In this document: positions 22,065-32,986 of the stretch, piece after piece
How the letters are laid out: every line of letters starts with the position of its first letter
Numbering within the stretch: position 1 is the stretch's first letter
From: Euborellia annulipes
Taxonomy: Eukaryota; Arthropoda; Insecta; Dermaptera; Anisolabididae
Direction of reading: 5' to 3'
Length of the DNA: 64,000 nucleotides
Assembly: GCA_023213315.1 (NCBI GenBank)
Contig: JAKCPI010001998.1
Location: forward strand, 48,313 to 112,312
Notes under the pieces: model-generated
Told to the model about the DNA's origin: nothing
Database searches by the model: none
Seen by the model: only the letters and a program-made list of their open reading frames with translations
Made by a program: the position numbers and the translations under genes

Positions 22065-23621
22065 CCGGGTGGGTCAATAGTGCGTGGACGGAAGATTGTG
22101 GGCTTATTAACCGACATTTTTAAAATTTGTTGATCGCACATAATGTGGGGCCTTTAGGGCTACAAATTAAAAATATTTTTGTTCCAATTGCACCTCATAT
22201 ACAGGTGGTCCAAATCAAAGTTATGTTTTTTTAAATGGAACGCCCTGTATATTATTGCATATTTGGATTCTACGGCCAATTTTAGTATGAGTTTATGTCA
22301 TGCAATGTATTCTAAAACAAACCGTTTAGCCGCAAATCGGGCTTTTGTGAAAAAACTGCTGTCTGGAAAAAAATTGAATATCTCGCGAACCATAAAACTT
22401 AGGGGACTGTTCTTTTGGGATGTTACTAACCATGAAATGTACTAATGGAGGCTAGATGGGGAACCGGGAATTATTCTTGTGTTGGGAGATATGGCCATGC
22501 CAATTTGGAAAATTTCAATCATGGATAACTTCATTTTTTCAAATGGAACATGCTACTTTTTTTTAAGCCATGGGACGTGAAATTCAATTATCTTTCAGCT
22601 GATATAAGGTTGTCTATATCTATCTTTGGTAGTTTTCTTATTATTCCAAAATATCTGATAACGAAAAAAAAAAATTTTTATTATAGACAAAATAATTGAA
22701 AAAAAATCCAAACGCAAGACAAAATTGTAATAAATGGAAAAAATATGCTAAATATTCGAAAATGTCTTTTAATTTCCTTTATAATCATTTATTTGAACTC
22801 AAAGAAGTCCCACTTGCTAGAATTCGGGCTATGATTTGTCAACAAGATGGCGCACCTCCTAACCTGAACATAACCCTAATTTCTTTTTCGAGAAGTTCAA
22901 ATAAATGATTTTAAAGGAAATTTCAAGACATTTTCGAATATTTAGCATATTTTTTACATTTATTACAATTTTGTTTTGGGTTTGGATTTTTTTTTCAATT
23001 ATTTTGTCTATCATAAAAAATATTTTTTTCGTTAACAGATATTTTGGAATAAAAAGAAAACTACCAAAGATAGATAGAGACAACCTTATATCAGCTGAAA
23101 GATAAGTGAATATCACGTCCCATGGCATAAAAAAAGTAGCATGTTCCATTTGAAAAAATGAAGTTATCCATGATTGAAATTTTCCAAATTGGCATGGCCA
23201 TATCTCCCAACACAAGAATAATTCCCGGTTCCCCATCTAGCCTACATTAGTACATTTCATGGTTAGTAACATCCCAAAAGAACAGTCCCCTAAGTTTTAT
23301 GGTTCGCGAGATATTCAATTTTTTCCAGACAGCAGTTTTTTCACTAAAGCTCGATTTGCGGCTAAACGGTTTGGTTTGGAATACATTGCATGACATAAAC
23401 TCATACTAAAATTGGCCGTCCAAATATGCAATAATATACAGGGCGTTCCATTTAAAAAAACATAACTTTGATTTGGACCACCTGTATATGAGGTGCAATT
23501 GGAACAAAAATATTTTTAATTTGTAGCCCTAAAGGCCCCACATTATGTGCGATCAACAAATTTTAAAAATGTCGTTTAATAAGCCCACAATCTTCCGTCC
23601 ACGCACTATTGGCCCACCCGG
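22065..23621. mobile_element. 1.56-kb palindromic element, copy 1
   Basis: CCGGGTGGGTCAATAGTGCG at the left is mirrored by CGCACTATTGGCCCACCCGG at the right. The arms are about 730 bp with scattered mismatches, around a roughly 90-nt loop (about 22800-22888) containing AAGATGGCGCACCTCCTAAC. Flanked by TATA. A second copy with the same loop is at 51467-53027. Non-coding. Confidence 0.85.
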
Positions 23622-23627
23622 TATATA

Positions 23628-23628
23628 T

Positions 23629-23681
<53 letters not shown>

Positions 23682-23700
23682 TATATCTTTATATATATAA
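23628..23700. repeat. (TA)n microsatellite
   Basis: About 25 TA units, with further TATA-rich sequence after an interruption. Confidence 0.85.
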
Positions 23701-24170
23701 TTCTTCTGTACGTGTGTATGTGACTGAACCTCCTCCTAAACGACTGAACCAATTATGATGAAATTTTCTGTGTATGTTTGTGAGAGTCCCGGACAGGTTT
23801 TGTTTCACAAATAACAATAAGTTAATGAGTAATTAACCGTTAAAATAAGAAAAAAATAAAAATTAGGAGAAATAGTTGCCATAGTAACAAAATATAAATA
23901 TTTACCCATGTTTACGATTTTTTTTTATTTATTTACATTTTGAATTCTAAAATATCGGCGTAAATTTTTTGTCTGTGTACCGGGAGAGTCCCGGAAAGGA
24001 TATGATTCACAAAAAATGTTAAGTTCATGAATAATTAACCGTTAAAATAATCTCTATATATTATAAAAATGAATTGAGAAAAATGTTTGTATGTACCGGT
24101 ATGTATATAAGTAGGCGAGCAAGGGGGTCCAGGGGCGCAGCCCCCTGGCTAGACGGAAAGCCCCGCCGAA
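23700..24170 (+). mobile_element. Helitron-like fragments
   Basis: 23700-24050 has CTGAACCTCCTCCTAAACGA and two GAGAGTCCCGGA-type words. 24052 starts TCTCTATATATTATAAAAAT, a typical Helitron 5' end, and the GC-rich GGGGGTCCAGGGGC...CCCCGCCGAAGGCG part follows within about 120 bp. A clear CTRR end was not identified. Confidence 0.4.
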
Positions 24171-24184
24171 GGCGTAGTATATAG

Positions 24185-24216
<32 letters not shown>

Positions 24217-24889
24217 AAGTATTGGTTTCATGTCAAAAATCCGATGTCGAGATTATGATGGATCTACACGTTTTGAGGTCCCCTGAATCCAAAAAAAGTG
24301 GTTTTCGCGAAATGGTCTGTCTCTGTGTGTGTGTGTGTGTGTGGGTGGGTGTGTGTTCAATTTTAAGAGAAATAAAAAAAAAAAACTGAAAAAGTGCATG
24401 AAGGAATTGAGCTATGAGGCTGAAATTTTATATATAAGTTAAACACCCCCGGAACCGAGAAAATAAGCTTTTAATCAAAATCGGCCAAAGAGTATTAGTA
24501 CTTTACTGATGTACTTTTTCAGTTTTTTTCGATTTTCTCAAAATTTGCTCCAACGATTTTTTTTTAATTCAAAAATACAAAAATCGATTATTTTTTAGAT
24601 GCTCTTTAAAATGTATATTCTCATTTTGCGATTGAAATCTTCTGAAGACCACTTTACTCTTGTACTCCATAGAAAAGATAGGAGAAATGGTTGCCATGGT
24701 AACAAAATATAAATATTTTCCCATACTTATAAATTTTACATCTTAAAAATCGAATGTACCCTACTGTCGGAAACTCAATACATGTCGACACAAAAAATCT
24801 GGTGTGACAAGCACAGTACACAACTTTCGATTACCGAAGGTAAGAGAAAGTTGTGTGCAGTGCGCCAGTCACACCAGATTTTGTTAACT

Positions 24890-25355
24890 TTAGTTGATTT
24901 AAAGTCAAAATCTCTCCTTCAATCTGTTCTTTTTTGACATTAATCGCCAGGCTACTCCATTATTTTGTAATAAAAAAAAAAGAGCATAAATTTAAGAATT
25001 AATTTTGAATTATTACGCCATAATTTAAATAAATATGACAGTATTATTAGTTTTTATTGAGAAATGATTTTTGCAATTTATTTTCTAGATCTATATACAT
25101 TTTAGAAAGACATTCGTTCATCCCTTGGGTGGGCGTAATGGTCCTGGGTCATGCCATTTCCATTCCATTTCCTTCTCAAAGATCCTTCATTCGTTCAACT
25201 TCCCCTCCTTCCAATTGTCTTTTTAGGTTATTTATTAAGGACGCTTTTAATAGAAATACAGTAATATTACAAGACAATATTATCTAGGGAATGACCTCCA
25301 AGAAAAATATACATGTATGCCTTATATCAGCGTTTTCAAAACTGTGAGGAGCGAA
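24890..25355. other. Unassigned DNA
   Basis: A weak open frame at 25057-25287 lacks recognisable domains and has no supporting features. Confidence 0.35.
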
Positions 25356-25365
25356 CTTGTCTAAG

Positions 25366-25450
25366 GCAGTGGTTTCCAAACTTTATATTACCACGGCTCC
25401 CTTAAAAATATTTAATCTTATGACGTCCCCTCCCCGCATTTTATAAAATA
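25366..25450. mobile_element. hAT-like left end
   Basis: CAGTGGTTTCCAAACTTTAT followed by TTAAAAATATTTAATC matches the left end of the element at 18055. A reverse-oriented tip (CAGCGTTTTCAAAACTGTGA) lies just upstream at 25329. Confidence 0.45.
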
Positions 25451-25858
25451 ATACAAACAAAACATTTTTATTCCAAAAAAATGTATTAATAGCCTACAAA
25501 TAACACTTGTCGTCAAGTGTTTTCTTCATAAGAAATCTGATTAGTGAACATAGTGCATTTTTTCATTCTGAATTCAGATATATAGTTAGAATTTTTCCAT
25601 CAGGCACAGTTTTAGAGATATAGAGCAAAATAGATTTTAGTAGAAAATGTGCTTTAAAACGGCTTTTATTTAGAATGTTCAAATTATTTTTAACGCGGCA
25701 CCCCGTAAAAATATTCAGGTATTTAGAATACATATAAATTTTAAGTTTCATCCCAATCGGAGGTCATTTAGACGTGCCGCAAACGGCTTAAAGATTAGAA
25801 AAATCGAAATTTTTAAGATTTTTTTTGCTTTGGGTCACCCCTAAAACAGTTTTGGATA
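25450..25858. repeat. Diverged copy of palindrome-B arm sequence
   Basis: Shares AGAAAATGTGCT, GGTCATTTAGACG, CGCCGCAAACGGCT-like words and TTTTTTTGCTTTGG with the arms at 29640-29880 and 30175-30420. Confidence 0.6.
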
Positions 25859-26075
25859 ACCCTGACGGGTTCGGACCCAGGCAGTCCGATGATTTTATTT
25901 AAGCCATCTGGATACCAGATGGCTTAAATAGAAATGCCTGAACCCATAATAGATAATATTATATTACAACGGTTATCGTCAAAGTCTTAAATGGCCTAAG
26001 TTGCCGAAAAGACTGTGTGAGTGTGAGTGTGAATGAGAAAAAAGTGTGAATGTTTTTTAAAAAAAAAAAAAAAAA
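25858..26075 (+). repeat. SINE1, head partly missing
   Basis: Starts near the B-box (GGGTTCGGACC), then CAGTCCGATGATTTTATT, ACCAGATGGCTTAAATAG and TAAGTTGCCGAAAAGACTG, and ends in an A-run that abuts a HINE fragment. Confidence 0.75.
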
Positions 26076-26417
26076 AAGTATGGCAAAATGTTTATATTTT
26101 GATACCATGGCAACCATTTCGCCTATCTTTTCTATGGAGTACAAGAGTAAAGTGGTCTTCAGAAGATTTCAATCACAAAATGAGAATATACATTTTAAAG
26201 AGCATCTAAAAAATAATTGATTTTCGCATTTTAAACAAAATCTTTAGAGCCAATTTTGAGAAAATCGAAAAAAACTGAAAAAGTGAATCAGTAAAGTACT
26301 AGTACTTTTAGGTCGATTTTGTTCAAAAGCTTCGTGTCACGTCCCATGGGGGTGCCTAACTTAAATATAAAATTTCAACTTCCTAGCTCTTTTCGTTCTT
26401 GAGATATTTTGTTCACA

Positions 26418-26462
<45 letters not shown>

Positions 26463-26606
26463 TATGTCGCGAAAACCACTTTTTTGGATTCAGGGGACCT
26501 CAAAACGTGAAGATCCATCAAAATCTCGACATCGAATTTTTGACATGAATCCAATACTTTCTCTCTATATATATATTACATATATACATAGGTAAGAGAA
26601 AGTAAA
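26076..26606 (-). mobile_element. HINE, 3' truncated
   Basis: Lacks the 3' hairpin and begins at AGTATGGCAAAATGTTTATA. It continues through ACCATGGCAACCATTTC, the CA microsatellite at 26414-26458, and ends ACATAGGTAAGAGAAAGT. Confidence 0.9.
26414..26460. repeat. (CA)n microsatellite inside HINE
   Basis: About 22 uninterrupted CA units at the family's GT/GTCT position. Confidence 0.95.
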
Positions 26607-26609
26607 AAC

Positions 26610-26945
26610 ATATATTTACGATATTCTATAGTTCTTTGGTTTTCTAAAAATCATTCATTCATGAAAATCTGTTAATTATTAACGAAATTATGAACAAAAA
26701 CGTCATCAAAGAAAAAACACAAGTACACTCACTGGTCGAAAAAAGTAAACTTCTTTTTCTTTTACAAGTATAAAGAAAGATATGAGATTTTAGAAATATT
26801 TTTTTTTTAAATAATATTTAATAAAGTTAGTGCCCGTGGCCAATTGCTCAGAGAGGATATATTAACTTCTCGTGGATAGGGTTCGCTTTTTAATTCAATT
26901 GAAGTCCATTTTTTTGACGAGTGAGTGTTTTTTCTTTGATGACAG
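26610..26945. repeat. Fragment of palindrome-B core, then SINE2 head
   Basis: 26620-26750 matches the inner ends of palindrome B (TTCTATAGTTCTTT, AATCTGTTAATTATTAA, ACAAGTACACTCACTGGTCG). 26823-26905 resembles the SINE2 tRNA-like head (GCTCAGAGAGG, AGGGTTCGCTTT). Confidence 0.5.
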
Positions 26946-27560
26946 ATAGCCCAGTCAAATTAGGGTTTCACCTCGGAATGAAAGATAATAAGCTGAATTT
27001 TTGTATGGACCTTTATTTTGGCATTCTAAATGATGTCTCAAAAGTCACATATGATCACGTGTCCGCGTCACGCGGTATTCCAGGTCAAAGGTCACGGAAA
27101 TCAGTTTTTCGCGAATATCTCGTTTCCTATACCTTAAATGATATTTGGACCTATTATAAAAGTTGTAGAGGATAAAATTCTCTACAATTTATATCTGAAG
27201 CATTTTTTTATACGACTAACCGTTTTTGAGGTAGAGCGTAAAGAGTGCGCAGCGCATAGCCTTATATGGCTTAATGCACGTAATGTGTGACTCGTGGTAT
27301 CGTACGGTATTGTAAGTCGTATAAAGTTTATTATTGATTAAAAAACAACTGCCATTATTTACTTACTAATTATTAATTATTTATATTTAATTATCTCTTT
27401 AACTCTTATATTTAACTATAGTGATTTTATATTAATACTTTTAATTCTGTTTTATATTATATATCTTAATTATATTTTACGTAGAAAAAACATGTACACG
27501 AAAATAATATATTTTATTTATATCTTTATTTATCATTCATATATCGCATATTATACATTT

Positions 27561-27819
27561 GCATGTGGTAAAGCGCGCCCTCGGCTACCCCCCTGGACCC
27601 CCTTGCTCGCCTTCGGAAAGCAAATGCTTCAAATTTATTCTTGCTCATTGTTTGGAAACGTTGTAACTCGCCGAAGGCGAGCAATTGCAAAATTCCAAAG
27701 TTTCGAATTTCTCTCTCCCGCTCACTTCCTATAACTCTAGCCAATCAGCGAGAGAACAGCAGGCACATACACTCAAGGACTGGAATTTAATATTATAGTA
27801 TGATGATATGATGATGATT
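27561..27819. mobile_element. TSD-less insert in palindrome A left arm
   Basis: The right arm reads TACATTT directly joined to ATTACAATTTC; the left arm has about 259 bp at that point. The insert has GC-rich CCCCCTGGACCCCCTTGCTC and GCCTTCGGAAAGC, plus CGCCGAAGGCGAGC further on, also seen at 54830-54955. No duplication is visible, so it may be Helitron-like. Confidence 0.5.
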
Positions 27820-27904
27820 ACAATTTCAGTTCAAATTTTAGGTAGATTTTGGTTGACTTTAATTATAATTAGCAAATGGAGCTTCTCTACTTCTTCTTCT
27901 GGTT

Positions 27905-28164
27905 CAGGGGCGTATTTATGGGGGGGGGGCCGAGGGGGCCCGGGCCCCCCCGAAATTTCCCAAACACATATACATATATAGGGATATACAGACATCAGCG
28001 CAACAAATTTTTCCGCAGGATGGACAACTTTCGTTCCGCAATAGAAAAAATGGTCCGCAAAAAATTTCGTGTGAAAAAAAATATAGTTTCTTAAAAAAAA
28101 AAATTCCGCAGAAAAATTTTTGAGTTCGGGCCCCCCCCGAAAAAAATTTCTATATACGCCCCTG
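27905..28164. mobile_element. 260-bp hAT MITE
   Basis: TIR CAGGGGCGTATTTA / TATATACGCCCCTG with a perfect 8-bp duplication TTCTGGTT at 27897-27904 and 28165-28172. The tips are G-rich and C-rich. Same family as 37280-37483, 40856-41179 and the pair in 42653-42942. Confidence 0.9.
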
Positions 28165-28169
28165 TTCTG

Positions 28170-28290
28170 GTTGGTCAGTATTTGTGATTCGTTCTATATC
28201 ATCCTTGTTATGGATAATATTTGTCTCGATATCTTCAAGGACTTCGGTGTCATATGCACTCTCTTGTTCATCAGGATTATTTTGATATGA
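28170..28290 (-). pseudogene. Acidic coding remnant in palindrome A, left of centre
   Basis: The minus frame contains YQNNPDEQESAYDTEVLEDI, matching in register the frame in the opposite arm (28480-28613). The two differ at many residues yet keep the frame and acidic character. Upstream, toward the centre, the frame meets a stop near 28312. Protein family unknown; it could be the C-terminal tail of a transposase. The hAT MITE lies just beyond the low-coordinate end. Confidence 0.45.
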
Positions 28291-28479
28291 TGAAGCGTTG
28301 AGGCAAAATTAACTCCGGGGACCAATAACTACATTATTACCCCCAGCACTAGCTGAACTGCTAAACACAATATTTTGCAACTGCAAGAATGGTTGTCTCC
28401 ACGCTGGGGATGCAGGAAGTCGGGGTTAAAATGTTCTCCAGCTTGTAGCTAGTGAAACGGACAAGCTTGCCACAACGTT

Positions 28480-28613
28480 TCAACATATCAAAATAATCCT
28501 GATGAAGAGAGTGCAAATGACCACGAAGTCCATGAAGGCTTGGAGACAAATATTATCGATAACGAGGATGATGTTAACGAATCACATATTAGTGACCGAC
28601 CGGAAGAATAATA
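28480..28613 (+). pseudogene. Acidic coding remnant in palindrome A, right of centre
   Basis: The plus frame gives YQNNPDEESANDHEVHEGLE followed by a similar acidic run ending DRPEE and a stop near 28608. It corresponds to the minus-strand frame at 28170-28290. Upstream the frame has two stops near 28453-28458, so only the C-terminal part remains. No conserved domain recognised. Confidence 0.45.
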
Positions 28614-28830
28614 AGGGAATTAAGTTCCATTTGCTAAATATGTAAGTAAGGTCAACCAAAATCCACCCAATATTTGAACTGAAATTGTAATAAATGTATC
28701 ATATGCGATATATGAATGATAAATAAAGATATAAATAAAATATATTATTTTCGTGTACATGTTTTTTCTACGTAAAATATAATTAAGATATATAATATAA
28801 AACAGAATTAAAAGTATAAAATCACTATAG

Positions 28831-31229
28831 AGTCATTTCATTTCAAATCAACACAGCTCCTTTTCAACCCGACCATCTCCGATTTTGATGAAATTTGGTG
28901 TATTCATTGTACATGATGAGAGAATGAAAAATGCCAAATTACAGAATTGTAGCACAAGTAGAACAAAAGTTATGGCCCCCCAAAATTTGAAAAATTTCGG
29001 AAAATTTCAAAATCTTTGCAGACAAAAACGGCTGTAACTTCTGTTCTAATAAAGATAGAACTATGAACCAAGTATTTTTGGAAAGGTCTTGAAACAAGCT
29101 TTAAAATGATGTACAACATGATCACATTCCAACAATGAAAATAATTAAGGTCATTGACTTTAACCTTTGACCTTGAATATCTCAAAACATGTCACCTCCA
29201 AAATTGATGAAAAAAATATATATGCTTCCTCATTTTATGATAAACAACATATTAAAATTTCATTTTGGGACCACATTGGGATTAGGAGATAAAAATTCAT
29301 ATGTAAAGCTATCTGATGCAAAAATGCACTACAAAGCATATGTTGAGTGCAAAAGAATTGCATAAAATATTAACCAATCACAGTTAAGCAGAAAATCTGA
29401 ATAGGTCATAGGCGTCGGACGTGGGGGGACATGGGGGCAGCAGAGGACACCCCCCCTCCCGGGATTATCCAAGGGAGGAAGCCAAAATCTTATATATCCG
29501 GTAGTTGGTTAGCCTATATTACACAGGGCAACAAAAAAGACCTTTTTTTTTTGTTGGCTGAGAATTTGAATCTATTTCTGGGTATTTGGGTAGCGCTGAT
29601 TCCAAAAATGCCATCAGTTTTGCCCCATCACGTCAGATTTTAGAGCTATAGAGAAAACAAAATTTTAATAGAAAATGTGCTCTAAAGCGGCTCTAATTTT
29701 ATATTACCTGTTTTTTTTTTAAGGCGACACCCTTTAAAAATATGCAGATAGTTATAATACATATAAATTGGAAGTTTCAGCCGAATCGGAGGTCATTTAG
29801 ACGCGCCGCAAACGGCTAAAAGTTTAGAAAAATCGAAATTTTTCAGTTTTTTTTGCTTTGGTCACCCCTAATACAATTTTGGGTATCCGTGAATGAAAAA
29901 ACATATAATTACGATATTCTATAGTTCTTTAGCTTTCTAAAAATTATTCATTCGTAAAAATCTGTTAATTATTAAGGAAATTATGAACAAAAACGTTCAT
30001 TTGAACAAAGTTCATTTTTTCCGACCAGTGAGTGTACTTGTGTTTTTTTCTTTGCTGACGTTTTTGTTCATAATTTCCTTAATAATTAACAGATTTTTAC
30101 GAATGAATAATTTTTAGAAAGCTAAAGAACTATAGAATATCGTAATTATATGTTTTTTCATTCACGGAATCCCAAAATTGTATTAGGGGTGACCAAAGCA
30201 AAAAAAACTGAAAAATTTCGATTTTTCTAAACTTTTAGCCGTTTGCGGCGCGTCTAAATGACCTCCGATTCGGCTGAAACTTCCAATTTATATGTATTAT
30301 AACTATCTGCATATTTTTAAAGGGTGTCGCCTTAAAAAAAAAAACAGGTAATATAAAATTAGAGCCGCTTTAGAGCACATTTTCTATTAAAATTTTGTTT
30401 TCTCTATAGCTCTAAAATCTGACGTGATGGGGCAAAACTGATGGCATTTTTGGAATCAGCGCTACCCAAATACCCAGAAATAGATTCAAATTCTCAGCCA
30501 ACAAAAAAAAAAGGTCTTTTTTGTTGCCCTGTGTAATATAGGCTAACCAACTACCGGATATATAAGATTTTGGCTTCCTCCCTTGGATAATCCCGGGAGG
30601 GGGGTGTCCTCTGCTGCCCCCATGTCCCTCCACGTCCGACGCCTATGACCTATTCAGATTTTCTGCTTAACTGTGATTGGTTAATATTTTATGCAATTCT
30701 TTTGCACTCAACATATGCTTTGTAGTGCATTTTTGCATCATATAGCTTTACATATGAATTTTTATCTCCTAATCCCAATGTGGTCCCAAAATGAAATTTT
30801 AATATGTTGTTTATCATAAAATGAGGAAGCATATATATTTTTTTCATCAATTTTGGAGGTGACATGTTTTGAGATATTCAAGGTCAAAGGTTAAAGTCAA
30901 TGACCTTAATTATTTTCATTGTTGGAATGTGATCATGTTGTACATCATTTTAAGGCTTGTTTCAAGACCTTTCCAAAAATACTTATTTCATAGTTCTATC
31001 TTTATTAGAACAGAAGTTACAGCCGTTTTTGTCTGCAAAGATTTTGAAATTTTCCGAAATTTTTCAAATTTTGGGGGGCCATAACTTTTGTTCTACTTGT
31101 GCTACAATTCTGTAATTTGGCATTTTTCATTCTCTCATCATGTACAATGAATACACCAAATTTCATCAAAATCGGAGATGGTCGGGTTGAAAATGGTACT
31201 TTTCTGTGTTGATTTGAAATGAAATGACT
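28831..31229. mobile_element. Palindrome B, 2.4 kb
   Basis: AGTCATTTCATTTCAAATCA at the left is mirrored at the right. The arms are about 1,167 bp (28831-29997 and 30058-31229) and nearly identical, with a spacer of about 60 nt containing CCGACCAGTGAGTGTACTTG. CTATAG is present on both sides; because it is itself a palindrome, the duplication could be TA, TATA or all six bases. Both arms include a GC-rich GGCGTCGGACGTGG block. No protein recognised. Confidence 0.85.
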
Positions 31230-31713
31230 CTATAGTTAAAAATAAGAGTTAAAGAGATAATTAAATATAAATAATTAATAATTAGTAAGAAAATAATGGC
31301 AGTTGTTTTTTAATCAATAATAAACTTTATACGACTTACAATACCGTACGATACCACGAGTCACACATTACGTGCATTAAGCCATATAAGGCTATGCGCT
31401 GCGCACTCTTTACGCTCTACCTCAAAAACGGTTAGTCGTATAAAAAAATGCTTCAGATATAAATTGTAGAGAATTTTATCCTCTACAACTTTTATAATAG
31501 GTCCAAATATCATTTAAGGTATAGGAAACGAGATATTCGCGAAAAACTGATTTTCGTGACCTTTGACCTGGAATACCGCGTGACGCGGACACGTGATCAT
31601 ATGTGACTTTTGAAACATCATTTAGAATGCCAAAATAAAGTTCCATACAAAAATTCAGCTTATTATCTTTCATTCCGAGGTTGACCCTTATTTTCACCTA
31701 ATTTGACTGGGCT

Positions 31714-32285
31714 AAGACATGTAAAGAACAGAAGGATTGTCAGTCCCGGCTCATGGTCGCCATCCACGTACCCACAAGATGTGGGCCCCTGAGCATTATA
31801 TAAAAAAAAAAAAAAAACTCTGATTCCCTTCAACTTTATTTCAAAGTTCATACTTTTTTGTTATTATAAATCTATTTTTCAAAGATAAAGTGTGAATTTT
31901 ATTTTTATTTAATAAAACTCTTTCATGATAAAGAAAAAAACTTTCCACTTTAATTATCTCCATCTTACTTGTTAATAAAAATATTAAATAAATGTTAAGG
32001 TTAGTTTATGTCCCGTCGTTGATAATTTCATTTCATAACAAAATTGAATTAAAGGAGATAAAAAAAGAGGCGATGGATAAAATCGATACAATGGAAATTC
32101 TTTTTTTTTTTTTTATTCTCATTCAAACGTCTTGTATAATTATTATTTTAAAAAATTGGGATTCTTGGCTTTATAAAAAGAATATTTTTTTTTACACATG
32201 ACAAGAAAAAATTGTCTGCAATTTGAGTTAAACTCAGAGGGTTGGTCCACATATTAAGTAACACCTTTTTTGACGATTTTCTAGT
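31714..32285. other. Unassigned DNA, with an A-tailed sequence near its start
   Basis: 31740-31818 (TCAGTCCCGGCTCATGGTCG ... GTGGGCCCCTGAGC) ends in A15 and could be the tail of a retroposed sequence; the rest is AT-rich. Confidence 0.35.
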
Positions 32286-32333
32286 ACGCCCTCCCATTTG
32301 GATACCAAATGGCTTAAATAAGAATGTTGGACC

Positions 32334-32378
<45 letters not shown>

Positions 32379-32455
32379 TAATAACGGTTATTGTATAAAG
32401 TCTTATATGGCATAAGTTGCCGACAAGACTGTGTGTGTAAATGGGGGAAAAAAAC
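32285..32455 (+). repeat. SINE1 body and tail
   Basis: GGATACCAAATGGCTTAAAT, then a (TA)n expansion at about 32337-32374, then ATAAGTTGCCGACAAGACTG. The head is missing. Confidence 0.65.
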
Positions 32456-32461
32456 TGAATT

Positions 32462-32979
32462 TTTATGGGAAAATATTTATATTTTGTTACCATGGCAACC
32501 ATTTCTCCTATCTTTCCTATGAAGTACAGGAGTAAAGTGGTCTTCAGAAGATTTCAATGGCAAAAGGAGAATATACATTTTAAATAGCATCTAAAAAAGA
32601 ATTGATTTTTGATTTTAATCAAAATCGTTGGAGCGAAATTTGAGCAAATCGAAAAAAAAAAAAAAAAACTGAAAAAGTACATCAGTAAAGTACTAGTACT
32701 TTTTGGCCGATTTTGTTCAAAAGTTTCGTGTCACGTCCCATGTGAGTGCCTAGCTCAAATATAAAATTTCAACTTCCTAGCTCTTTTCATTCTTGAGTTA
32801 TTTTGTTCACACACACACAAACAGAGAGACCATGTCACGAAAACCACTTTTTTGGATTCAGGGGACCTCAAAACGTGTATATCCATCAAAATCTCGACAT
32901 CGAATTTTTGACATGAATCCAATACTTTCTCTCTATATATATTAACATATATATATATAGAGGTAAGAGAAAGTAAAAG
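32462..32979 (-). mobile_element. HINE, 3' truncated
   Basis: Starts at GGGAAAATATTTATATTTTG and ends ATAGAGGTAAGAGAAAGT. The microsatellite is short. It is joined directly to a second HINE in the opposite orientation. Confidence 0.85.
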
Positions 32980-32986
32980 TGGTTTG

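Larger units (their letters stand above)
22019..24886 (+). mobile_element. HINE split in its 5' hairpin by about 2.1 kb
   Basis: The 5' strand TTTCTCTTACCTATG lies at 22021-22035 and the matching TATATAGAGAGAAAGTATTGG resumes at 24200. From there the element runs through a GTGTGT block to the full 3' hairpin ending ACACCAGATT near 24883. Between the halves are a 1.56-kb palindrome and Helitron-like pieces, so the AT-rich hairpin loop served as a target. Confidence 0.7.
26948..31713. mobile_element. Palindrome A, interrupted by palindrome B and two other inserts
   Basis: The outer ends CCCAGTCAAATTAG and CTAATTTGACTGGG are inverted. The arms run 26948-28290 and, inward from the right, 31713-31230 then 28830-28480. 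Deleting 28831-31229 joins ATCACTATAG to TTAAAAATAAG and restores the mirror of the left arm. The left arm carries a roughly 259-bp insert (27561-27819) and a hAT MITE (27905-28164) absent from the right arm. Diverged coding remnants flank the centre. Confidence 0.8.

Noticed and set aside
22859..23236. 125-residue open frame on the minus strand
   Set aside because: Lies inside a palindromic element and is mirrored by frames of equal quality in the other arm and in the second copy; no domain and AT-biased composition.
25057..25287. Possible host exon (76-residue frame)
   Set aside because: No recognisable domain, no clear splice sites and composition like neighbouring non-coding DNA.
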